This document shows, in pieces, positions 1-6,190 of a stretch of 6,244 nucleotides of DNA (position 1 is its first letter; each line of letters begins with the position of its first letter). Under the pieces are notes generated by a model. It worked only from the letters and a program-made list of their open reading frames with translations, was not told the DNA's origin and did not search any database. This DNA is from Pleionea sp041589565 (GTDB lineage: Bacteria > Pseudomonadota > Gammaproteobacteria > Enterobacterales > Kangiellaceae), in the NCBI GenBank assembly GCA_041589565.1, contig JBFHVL010000191.1, positions 1-6,244 of the forward strand. The letters run 5' to 3'. The position numbers and the translations under genes are program-made.

Positions 1-968
1 AACGATTTGGGTATTTGCTTCAAGATAAGCTGATCTTCGTTTTCGTCAAAAATGATATTGTCGCCAAACATTTCCGATGAAAAGCTAATGCTTAAATTTT
101 TATCTCTACCAAAAAAGCGGACGTATTTTTTTAAGCTGGCACGATCGGTGTAAATCTCTTTCTTCACTTCCGGCTTCTTTTCCATCACAAAGCTGGCAAA
201 CTCTTCAGGTTTTTCTTCGCTTAGCTGAGACGATAGCTGTTCAATATCAACTGGGCTGCCCGACATATCCTGATCGATACAGTATTCCACAATCTTGCTT
301 TTTAATTGTTGGCTAATCCCGGGATCCTGACGATCAATGTAATCATCAACCACCTCAAGAAAGCTTTCGGTTTGTTGCTTTAAATCAACGCTGGAGATAA
401 AGCCAGAGAACTGAGTAAAGGCTTCACTGAGTTCTTTATTTCCGCGCGCAGCAACATGCGAAAAGTATTGATCCCAGCCTTCGACTTTCCATTGTTCAAC
501 ATCAATTTTAAAGGCGAAATTGAGTTTGGATGGGTTGACATACTCCAGCGTATCCACTTCCAGATCAGTATTTACAAACTGAGCATCGGTATGGGTTATC
601 CAGAACACATAAAAGAACTGCTGCTCAATCAGTTCATCCATAACGAAAAGCACATGAGAATGAAAAGGTTCCTGTGTCTTTTCGAATTGAAGTTTTAAGT
701 GCTCCATTAACTGATGCGTCAGACTACTAAAGCCCAAGGATTCATCCAGCGTTTTTTGCAACAGAGCCGGAATTGGGTTGTCGCTCATTTCCGGATTAAA
801 CAACCCATACTCTTTTTGGGTGCTGCGTTGAAAGCTGAGCTTGAGCTGTTCGAATAATGAAACAATCGGGCCTTCAGGCTTTAACTCATTAGGTCGAAGT
901 TGAATGGTAACTTCGCTACCGGGTTTGTTGCGTTGAATTTTATGAATGGAGCAATGTTTTATAGTCAT
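1..968 (-). CDS. yejK: Nucleoid-associated protein YejK/NdpA, C-terminus cut by window edge
   Basis: The reverse strand is open from the ATG at 968-966 to position 1 without a stop: 322 full codons plus two bases. The E. coli protein is about 335 residues, so only roughly the last dozen should be missing. The protein begins MTIKHCSIHKIQRNKPGSEV. It has the family's early E-YGLF patch, a central W-x5-W-x3-F segment (DVEQWKVEGWDQYF), a V-DD-Y segment, and a C-terminal part (YTDRASLKKYVRFFG, then LSISFSSEMFGDNIIFDE) that lines up with E. coli YejK (ADRSTLRQLTKYAG, then LTINFDAMLLGERIFWDP) as I recall it. Members are cytoplasmic, nucleoid-bound proteins of the NA37 family; their molecular role is poorly defined. 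No signal peptide or membrane segment is visible. It lies 37 bases downstream of uvrA on the same strand with no terminator between, so read-through from uvrA is likely. The start has only a weak purine stretch (AAAGACG) upstream. Confidence 0.93.
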   Translation of the reverse strand, partial: MTIKHCSIHKIQRNKPGSEVTIQLRPNELKPEGPIVSLFEQLKLSFQRSTQKEYGLFNPEMSDNPIPALLQKTLDESLGFSSLTHQLMEHLKLQFEKTQEPFHSHVLFVMDELIEQQFFYVFWITHTDAQFVNTDLEVDTLEYVNPSKLNFAFKIDVEQWKVEGWDQYFSHVAARGNKELSEAFTQFSGFISSVDLKQQTESFLEVVDDYIDRQDPGISQQLKSKIVEYCIDQDMSGSPVDIEQLSSQLSEEKPEEFASFVMEKKPEVKKEIYTDRASLKKYVRFFGRDKNLSISFSSEMFGDNIIFDENEDQLILKQIPKS

Positions 969-1005
969 TATATCTACGTCTTTAATTCGGTTAGTTTGCT
1001 AAGTG

Positions 1006-3837
1006 TTATTTTTTAGTTTTTAACAAGGTTTTTAAGAAGTGCCCTGTGTGCGACACTTTCGATTTTGTAATGTCTTCGGGTGTGCCTGTTGCGATAATTT
1101 GGCCACCTTTGTTACCACCTTCAGGCCCCAGATCAATAATCCAGTCGGCGGTTTTAATGACATCTAAATTATGCTCGATAACCACAATGGTATTGCCGTG
1201 ATCACGCAGTTTGTGCAGAACCGATAGTAACTGATTTACATCGTGAAAATGCAATCCGGTGGTTGGCTCGTCAAGTATATACAGTGTTTTACCGGTATCA
1301 CGTTTACTGAGCTCGCGTGACAATTTTACCCGTTGCGCTTCACCGCCAGACAGAGTCGTCGCCGCCTGACCCAGTCGAATATAAGATAAACCAACGTCCA
1401 TTAAAGTCTGCAATTTGCGAGCGATTGCAGGAACCGCATCAAAAAATTCGCGCGCATCTTCAACGGTGAGCTCGAGCACTTCGTGAATGTTTTTACCTTT
1501 GTAAGTCACTTCTAACGTTTCACGGTTGTAGCGTTTGCCTTTACAGACATCACAGGGCACATACACATCGGGTAAAAAGTGCATTTCTACTTTAATCACG
1601 CCATCACCCTGACACGCTTCGCAGCGACCGCCTTTGACGTTAAAGCTAAAACGTCCCGGTTTATAACCGCGTGAACGTGCTTCCTGCGTACCCGAAAATA
1701 ATTCACGGATTGGCGTGAAAATTCCGGTATAGGTGGCAGGATTAGAGCGCGGTGTTCGGCCTATTGGACTTTGGTCAATGTCCACCACTTTATCGAAATG
1801 TTCGATACCTTCGTGATGAGAGTGAGCGGCCGGCGAAATAGATTCGGCTCCATTGAGCAAGCGCGCAGCAATCGGGTACAAAGTATCATTAATCAAAGTG
1901 GACTTTCCGCTACCGGAAACACCGGTTACACAAGTTAAAAGTCCGACCGGAATTTCCAGATCGACACTTTTTAAATTGTTTCCTGTAGCGCCAAACAATT
2001 TAAAGGTGTTGTTTTTATCAAATGGATGACGTTGTTTGGGGATGGCAATTTCTTTTTTACCCGACAGGTATTGTCCGGTCAGTGACTTTTTCGATTTTAG
2101 AATATCGGCCAGTTTACCTTGGGCAACAATCTCGCCACCATGCACGCCAGCACCGGGACCAATATCGACGACATGATCAGCCATACGAATGGCGTCTTCA
2201 TCATGCTCTACGACGATGACCGTATTGCCTAAGTCGCGCAGGTGAGTCAGCGTTTTTAACAGGCGATCGTTATCGCGCTGATGCAAACCAATGGAGGGTT
2301 CATCCAGTACATACATAACACCGACCAAGCCAGCACCAATCTGACTGGCCAGACGAATGCGTTGCGCTTCACCACCGGATAAGGTTTCGGCACTGCGTTC
2401 CAGCGTTAAGTACTCCAGACCAACATTAACCAGAAAACCAAGGCGCGCCTGAATTTCTTTAAGAATTTTTTCGGCGATTTTTCCTTTGGCACCCGTGAGC
2501 TTTAATTGAGAGAAATAATCAAAACATTCTCCGATAGCCATATGAGTGACTTCGGGCAAGGATTTCTTTTTGATAAGTACACTACGTGCATCACGACGTA
2601 ATCGCGTGCCTTCACACGAAGGGCAGGCCTGATGCGTCATGTATTTGCTTAATTCTTCGCGCACCGCTTGCGATTCGGTTTCGCGGTAACGTCGTTCCAT
2701 ATTGGGAATCACCCCTTCAAAGGGATGATTGCGCACATAAATATCACCCCGATCGTTAACGTAGCTGAACTCAATACTGGTTCTGCCGCTGCCGTACAAA
2801 ATTACTTTTTGAATTTTTGCTGGAAGCGACTCAAAGGGGGCTTCTATATCGAAATCAAAATGTTCTGCCAGTGATTTCAGCATGTGGTAATAGTAAACGC
2901 TGCGTCGATCCCATCCGCGAATGGCTCCGCCTGCAAGCGAAAGTTCTGGATTGTGAATGACGCGCTCGGGATCAAAAAAGTTATCGACGCCCAGACCATC
3001 ACAGGAAGGACAAGCTCCGGCAGGATTGTTAAATGAAAACAGCCGCGGCTCCAGTTCAGTTAAGCTGTGTCCACACTCCGGACAGGCAAATTTGGCAGAG
3101 AAGAGTAAATCCTCTTTGTCGCCGTCCATAAAGTGAACCATCGCCAAGCCTTCGGCCAGATCGAGTGCGGTTTCGAACGATTCAGCGATGCGTTGTTGTA
3201 GGTCTTTGCGAACCTTAAACCGATCCACAATCACTTCGACGGTGTGCTTTTTATGCAGGTCGAGTTTTGGCGGAGCAGAAAGCTCATACACTTCACCGTT
3301 AACACGTGCGCGTACAAAGCCTTGCGCCTGTAGTTCCTGAAACAGTTGTACATGTTCACCTTTGCGGTTACGGACGACCGGTGCCATCAACATCACTTTG
3401 GTGCCTTCCGGCTGCGCCAGTACTTGATCCACCATTTGCGATACGGTTTGTGCTTCCAGCGCTATGTGATGATCGGGACAAAAGGGTGTACCCACGCGAG
3501 CAAATAACAGTCGCAGGTAATCGTAAATTTCGGTGATGGTGCCCACCGTCGAGCGCGGATTGTGAGAGGTTGATTTTTGTTCAATCGAAATTGCAGGGGA
3601 CAGGCCCTCAATATGATCGACGTCCGGCTTTTCCATCAACGACAGAAATTGACGAGCATAGGCAGAGAGTGACTCTACGTACCGTCGTTGTCCTTCGGCG
3701 TATAAGGTATCGAAAGCCAAAGACGATTTTCCGGAGCCGGACAGGCCGGTGATTACAATCAGTTTGTCACGAGGTAACTCAAGATTGATGTTTTTTAGAT
3801 TGTGGGTGCGCGCACCGCGTACTTCTATGTTATCCAT
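1006..3837 (-). CDS. uvrA: UvrABC excinuclease subunit A (damage-recognition ATPase)
   Basis: This cytoplasmic ABC-type ATPase dimerises, loads UvrB at bulky DNA lesions and starts nucleotide excision repair. It has 943 residues against 940 in E. coli. The first Walker A is GLSGSGKS (31-38, K37). The UvrB-binding region is about 130-245. The first zinc module is C252/C255/C276/C279. CPSC at 405-408 is another Cys pair. Signature LSGGEAQR starts at 487 and Walker B is LDEPS (D512, E513). In the second half, Walker A is GVSGSGKS (639-646, K645), the lesion-binding zinc finger is C739/C742/C762/C765, the signature starts at 829 and Walker B has D856/E857. No key residue is missing. The start is chosen because MDNIEVRGARTHNLKNI matches the E. 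coli N-terminus; it lacks a clear Shine-Dalgarno (AAGGCGG sits too far upstream). It is divergent from yajR; a palindrome 31-67 bases upstream of the start may regulate it. No canonical LexA box is found there. Confidence 0.99.
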   Translation of the reverse strand: MDNIEVRGARTHNLKNINLELPRDKLIVITGLSGSGKSSLAFDTLYAEGQRRYVESLSAYARQFLSLMEKPDVDHIEGLSPAISIEQKSTSHNPRSTVGTITEIYDYLRLLFARVGTPFCPDHHIALEAQTVSQMVDQVLAQPEGTKVMLMAPVVRNRKGEHVQLFQELQAQGFVRARVNGEVYELSAPPKLDLHKKHTVEVIVDRFKVRKDLQQRIAESFETALDLAEGLAMVHFMDGDKEDLLFSAKFACPECGHSLTELEPRLFSFNNPAGACPSCDGLGVDNFFDPERVIHNPELSLAGGAIRGWDRRSVYYYHMLKSLAEHFDFDIEAPFESLPAKIQKVILYGSGRTSIEFSYVNDRGDIYVRNHPFEGVIPNMERRYRETESQAVREELSKYMTHQACPSCEGTRLRRDARSVLIKKKSLPEVTHMAIGECFDYFSQLKLTGAKGKIAEKILKEIQARLGFLVNVGLEYLTLERSAETLSGGEAQRIRLASQIGAGLVGVMYVLDEPSIGLHQRDNDRLLKTLTHLRDLGNTVIVVEHDEDAIRMADHVVDIGPGAGVHGGEIVAQGKLADILKSKKSLTGQYLSGKKEIAIPKQRHPFDKNNTFKLFGATGNNLKSVDLEIPVGLLTCVTGVSGSGKSTLINDTLYPIAARLLNGAESISPAAHSHHEGIEHFDKVVDIDQSPIGRTPRSNPATYTGIFTPIRELFSGTQEARSRGYKPGRFSFNVKGGRCEACQGDGVIKVEMHFLPDVYVPCDVCKGKRYNRETLEVTYKGKNIHEVLELTVEDAREFFDAVPAIARKLQTLMDVGLSYIRLGQAATTLSGGEAQRVKLSRELSKRDTGKTLYILDEPTTGLHFHDVNQLLSVLHKLRDHGNTIVVIEHNLDVIKTADWIIDLGPEGGNKGGQIIATGTPEDITKSKVSHTGHFLKTLLKTKK

Positions 3838-3841
3838 CGTG

Positions 3842-3847
3842 TATAAT
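3842..3847 (+). promoter_or_regulatory. Candidate plus-strand -10 box (TATAAT) ahead of yajR
   Basis: This is an exact sigma-70 -10 hexamer, beginning 4 bases outside the uvrA start codon. The -35 position at 16-18 bases upstream falls inside the uvrA 5' end and reads GTACTT or similar, a poor match. If used, transcription would start near 3854 and the transcript would pass through the palindrome at 3868-3904 before reaching yajR, leaving a leader of about 155 bases. Confidence is low because a lone hexamer in an AT-rich gap can occur by chance. Confidence 0.3.
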
Positions 3848-3867
3848 GACCGCCTTTTTGCGAGTAG

Positions 3868-3904
3868 AGCGGTTAACTGTTTACTTTTAAAACAGTTTTC
3901 CGCT
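3868..3904. promoter_or_regulatory. 37-bp interrupted palindrome, candidate operator or hairpin
   Basis: AACTGTTT (3875-3882) and AAACAGTT (3890-3897) are perfect 8-bp inverted arms around a 7-base spacer. After a two-base T/T mismatch on each side, a second pair of arms, AGCGG (3868-3872) and CCGCT (3900-3904), extends the symmetry. That is 13 matched pairs in 37 bases. It lies 31 bases upstream of the uvrA start. Read on the plus strand, the GC-rich base of the stem runs into TTTTT (3904-3908), so it could be a rho-independent terminator or attenuator for a transcript starting near the TATAAT at 3842. Read as DNA it could be an operator for a dimeric repressor controlling uvrA, yajR or both. 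The core CTGT and ACAG words resemble LexA half-sites but are 11, not 8, bases apart. The symmetry is certain; the function is open. Confidence 0.6.
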
Positions 3905-4009
3905 TTTTGTCTGAGAAATCAGCTTCTCTGTACGAATAAAATCAGCTAGCGGACCAAAATTGCCTGTTTAGGGGAGTGCCCGCTTTTTGAGTAAGCCGCC
4001 GATCATAAT

Positions 4010-5395
4010 ATGGAAAATACACAACAATCCAGTGCCATGAACGCTATCGAAAAGCGCGCCGCCTTTTCCCTGAGTTCGGTATTTGCCGTGCGCATGCTGG
4101 GCCTGTTTATGGTTCTTCCGGTATTTGCCGTGTTAGGGCAGGAGCTGGAAGGCGCAACGCCCATGCTATTAGGACTGGCCATTGGCGCTTATGGTCTGAC
4201 TCAGGCGATATTTCAAATTCCGTTTGGTCGACTGTCCGATCGCTTTGGACGTAAGCCAATTATATTAGTTGGGTTAGTTCTGTTTGCCTTGGGTAGTGTG
4301 ATTGCGGCGTTAAGTGATCACATAGTGGGTGTCATTATCGGTCGGCTGCTTCAGGGCTGTGGAGCCATTGCCAGTGCGGTAATGGCATTGGCGGCTGACC
4401 TCTCTCGTGATGAACAACGCAGTAAAGTGATGGCGATGATCGGCATGAGTATTGGCGCAGCTTTTACGCTGGCGATGTTTATTGGACCGATGGTGGCTAA
4501 TTACGCGGGGTTGTCCGGACTCTTCTGGACGACGGCTCTGCTTGCGGTATTGGCAGCGATGGTGATTCTTTTCTGGACGCCCACACCGCTGCATCGCTAC
4601 GCACAGCGTGATGTGGTTGCCGATAACACTCAATTTGCCAGTATTCTGAGACATCCTCAATTATGGCGACTTAATTTAGGAATTTTTGCACTTCATTTTT
4701 TGCTGACCGCATTTTTTGTGGCTTTTCCAGTCAAGCTGGCCGCTATGTCTTTTGACCTGTCAAACAGTGGTTGGCTGTATTTGGCGGTGATGGCGATTGC
4801 AGTGGTGTTGATGGTGCCGTTTATTATCTGGGCGGAAAAGGGCTGGAAGCATCGACGTGTTATGGTGCTGACGATGTGTCTGGTTGCCGCTCTTGAGCTG
4901 TTAATTGATCAGGTGAATGAGCCGATCTGGCTGCTGATTTTGGTTCTGGGGATGTTTTTCGCGGGATTTAATGTGATGGAAGCGCTTTTTCCATCGCTTA
5001 TTTCGCGCATTGCACCAGCATCGGCCAAGGGAACCGCATTGGGAGTTTATTCAACCAGTCAATTTTTGGGAGCTGCACTGGGCGGACCTATTGCTGGCTG
5101 GCTGGCACAAACTTATGGATTATCAAGTGTTTATATTGCTGGTGCATTTATGGCTGTGCTTTGGGCGGTAGCTGGATTGGGTTTAAAATCGCCCCCGCGA
5201 TTGACCTCATACACCTTCACAGTTCATCATATAGCAGACGAAGATGCCTACTCCCATTTATTGGAGGATATTCGGGCGATGGAAGGCGTTGCTGAAGCAG
5301 TTGCTCTTCCTGAAGCTGGCGCGGTTTACCTAAAAGTGGATAAACAGCAGTTTGACGAATCGGCGCTACATCAATTGAAACAAAAGCAATTTTAA
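4010..5395 (+). CDS. yajR: YajR-type MFS transporter with C-terminal YAM domain
   Basis: A 461-residue major facilitator superfamily protein of the inner membrane, probably a proton-driven exporter; the substrate is not known for this family. It aligns along its length with E. coli YajR (about 454 residues): RMLGLFMVLPV (28-38), IGAYGLTQAIFQIPFG (58-73), MFS motif A GRLSDRFGRK (73-82, with D77 and R81), GRLLQGCGAI (111-120), and in the C-terminal half NVMEALFPSLIS (321-332) and GTALGVYSTSQFLG (341-354). About twelve hydrophobic segments fit between residues 18 and 392. Residues about 400-461 form a soluble tail with alternating strand and helix character, matching the ferredoxin-like YAM domain of YajR. 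The start at 4010 is the first in-frame ATG after a stop at 3992-3994. No Shine-Dalgarno precedes it or the in-frame ATG at 4037 (Met10), so the exact start is uncertain. ssb follows after 46 bases. Confidence 0.92.
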   Translation: MENTQQSSAMNAIEKRAAFSLSSVFAVRMLGLFMVLPVFAVLGQELEGATPMLLGLAIGAYGLTQAIFQIPFGRLSDRFGRKPIILVGLVLFALGSVIAALSDHIVGVIIGRLLQGCGAIASAVMALAADLSRDEQRSKVMAMIGMSIGAAFTLAMFIGPMVANYAGLSGLFWTTALLAVLAAMVILFWTPTPLHRYAQRDVVADNTQFASILRHPQLWRLNLGIFALHFLLTAFFVAFPVKLAAMSFDLSNSGWLYLAVMAIAVVLMVPFIIWAEKGWKHRRVMVLTMCLVAALELLIDQVNEPIWLLILVLGMFFAGFNVMEALFPSLISRIAPASAKGTALGVYSTSQFLGAALGGPIAGWLAQTYGLSSVYIAGAFMAVLWAVAGLGLKSPPRLTSYTFTVHHIADEDAYSHLLEDIRAMEGVAEAVALPEAGAVYLKVDKQQFDESALHQLKQKQF

Positions 5396-5441
5396 AATTA
5401 AGTAAAGTCAGGGACTTATCACCCTGGAGGAGAATAAATCG
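5396..5441 (+). promoter_or_regulatory. ssb leader with strong Shine-Dalgarno and small hairpin
   Basis: GGAGGAG (5426-5432) lies 9 bases before the ssb ATG, a near-ideal ribosome binding site that fixes the start at 5442 and fits a highly expressed protein. Just before it, CAGGG (5409-5413) can pair with CCCTG (5422-5426) over an 8-base loop, and the 3' arm takes in the first G of the Shine-Dalgarno. No terminator follows yajR, and no convincing -35/-10 pair is visible in the gap. TAAAAT (5393-5398, overlapping the yajR stop) resembles a -10 but lacks a -35. ssb could be read from a yajR promoter or from one inside the yajR 3' end. Confidence 0.55.
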
Positions 5442-5942
5442 ATGGCCAGTAGAGGCATAAACAAAGTCATTCTTGTGGGAAATTTGGGTAATGATCCTGA
5501 AATACGATATACGCCGAACGGTGGTGCGATTGCGAACTTAAGCATTGCCACTTCCGAGCAGTGGAAAGACCGTAACACTGGCGAGCCACGAGAAAAAACC
5601 GAATGGCATCGAGTGGTCATTTTTGGCAAGCTGGCGGAGATTGCTGGTGAGTACCTACGCAAAGGCTCGCAAGTTTATTTGGAAGGTAAATTGCAAACGC
5701 GTAAGTGGCAGGATCAGTCTGGCCAAGATCGCTACACCACAGAAGTAGTTGTGGATATCAACGGCGTGATGCAAATGCTTGGCGGCGGTGCCCGAAGTGG
5801 CGGCGATGCTTCTTTTAATCAGAACCAGAACGCTGCTGCGCCTCAACAAAGCTACGGCCAGAATAAACCTCAACAGGCTCCACAGCAACAAGCGGCCCCA
5901 GCCGACGATTTTGGCGGCTTTGACGACGATATTCCGTTCTAG
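5442..5942 (+). CDS. ssb: Single-stranded DNA-binding protein SSB
   Basis: A 166-residue cytoplasmic protein that binds single-stranded DNA as a homotetramer and recruits replication, repair and recombination enzymes. The N-terminal OB fold spans about residues 1-113, opening with ASRGINKVILVGNLGNDPE. The base-stacking aromatics of E. coli SSB are all present: W41, W55, F61 and W89 when Met is counted as 1. Residues about 114-154 form a disordered linker rich in Gln, Asn, Ala and Gly (for example QQAPQQQAAP). The acidic tip DDFGGFDDDIPF contains the conserved partner-binding end DDDIPF, so the gene is intact. Length is close to the 178 residues of E. coli SSB, the difference lying in the linker. 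It follows yajR by 46 bases and ends 22 bases before a strong terminator, making it the last gene of its transcript. No canonical LexA box is seen in the 46 bases before it. Confidence 0.99.
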   Translation: MASRGINKVILVGNLGNDPEIRYTPNGGAIANLSIATSEQWKDRNTGEPREKTEWHRVVIFGKLAEIAGEYLRKGSQVYLEGKLQTRKWQDQSGQDRYTTEVVVDINGVMQMLGGGARSGGDASFNQNQNAAAPQQSYGQNKPQQAPQQQAAPADDFGGFDDDIPF

Positions 5943-5964
5943 TCAGTACCAAGCTCGAGTCAAC

Positions 5965-5990
5965 AAACCCCGCTTTAAGCGGGGTTTTTT
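5965..5990 (+). terminator. Rho-independent terminator after ssb
   Basis: AAACCCCGC (5965-5973) pairs perfectly with GCGGGGTTT (5979-5987) around the loop TTTAA, and the 3' arm merges into six consecutive T residues (5985-5990). It begins 22 bases after the ssb stop codon and should end the ssb transcript, separating it from the gene starting at 6191. Confidence 0.95.
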
Positions 5991-6190
5991 ATGGTGCTCT
6001 GTTTTGTAACGGGACAGAAAAGACTGTATCTAATTGATTATTCAGATGAAATTTTTCTCAATGGTATAAATCCTTTGGAACCACGCAGATTATTAATTTT
6101 CGACTATGCTTAAAGTATCGAAAAGCTAAATGAACTTTGTCCGAATACCATAGTTTTTAAAGAATACTTAAAAGGGATGTTAATGAAATT
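5991..6190. other. AT-rich intergenic region upstream of the last gene
   Basis: No coding region is supported in these 200 bases. Visible elements are CTGT-N11-ACAG at 5999-6017 (overlapping the region start), an extended -10-like TGGTATAAA at 6062-6070, an inverted repeat TTTTCGA (6097-6103) / TCGAAAA (6118-6124), and an AAAGGG Shine-Dalgarno-like stretch at 6171-6176. The region lies after a strong terminator, so the promoter of the following gene should be here. Confidence 0.5.
6062..6070 (+). promoter_or_regulatory. Candidate extended -10 promoter element
   Basis: TG-G-TATAAA fits the extended -10 pattern (TGN followed by a hexamer one base off TATAAT). The nearest -35-like word, TTGATT at 6034-6039, is 25 bases away, too far for a normal spacer, so the call rests on the extended -10 alone. 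It would give a leader of about 115 bases ahead of the gene at 6191. Confidence 0.3.

Larger units (their letters stand above)
3838..4009. other. Divergent uvrA-yajR intergenic region
   Basis: These 172 bases between two divergent starts must hold promoters for both genes. Visible content: a perfect TATAAT hexamer on the plus strand (3842-3847) with no good -35; a 37-bp interrupted palindrome (3868-3904); a small hairpin CTGA-GAAA-TCAG (3911-3922); and the 9-bp direct repeat AAATCAGCT at 3916-3924 and 3939-3947. For uvrA, the best minus-strand promoter I could assemble is CAGACA (complement of 3908-3913) with an 18-base spacer and TAAAAG (complement of 3884-3889). That is a weak match, and its -10 would fall in the palindrome's central spacer. 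All three CTGT words on the plus strand (3877, 3928, 3964) were tested for ACAG eight bases on; none has it. Confidence 0.6.

Noticed and set aside
456..698. Plus-strand 80-codon open frame
   Set aside because: It lies wholly within yejK on the opposite strand, whose translation is continuous and family-like; the plus frame has no ribosome site and no recognisable protein.
2022..3752. Several plus-strand open frames of 60-76 codons opposite uvrA
   Set aside because: All are antisense to a full-length, highly conserved UvrA and show no domain or ribosome site of their own.
3877..3895. LexA box reading of CTGT...ACAG in the palindrome
   Set aside because: The half-sites are 11 bases apart; the gammaproteobacterial LexA site needs 8, so it is kept only as an unassigned palindrome.
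3749..3949. Plus-strand 66-codon open frame crossing the uvrA start and the palindrome
   Set aside because: It overlaps the uvrA 5' end and the regulatory region, has no clear Shine-Dalgarno, and its product resembles nothing known to me.
4310..4660. Minus-strand 116-codon open frame inside yajR
   Set aside because: It is antisense to conserved transmembrane segments of YajR, and its product is rich in His, Arg and Gln as expected from a shadow frame.
5408..6009. Open frames overlapping ssb on both strands
   Set aside because: SSB explains this interval completely, from Shine-Dalgarno to acidic tip and terminator. One plus-strand shadow even runs through the terminator.
6111..6137. FliA (sigma-28) promoter suggested by TAAAGTAT
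   Set aside because: The matching GCCGATAA-like -10 is not present at the required distance.
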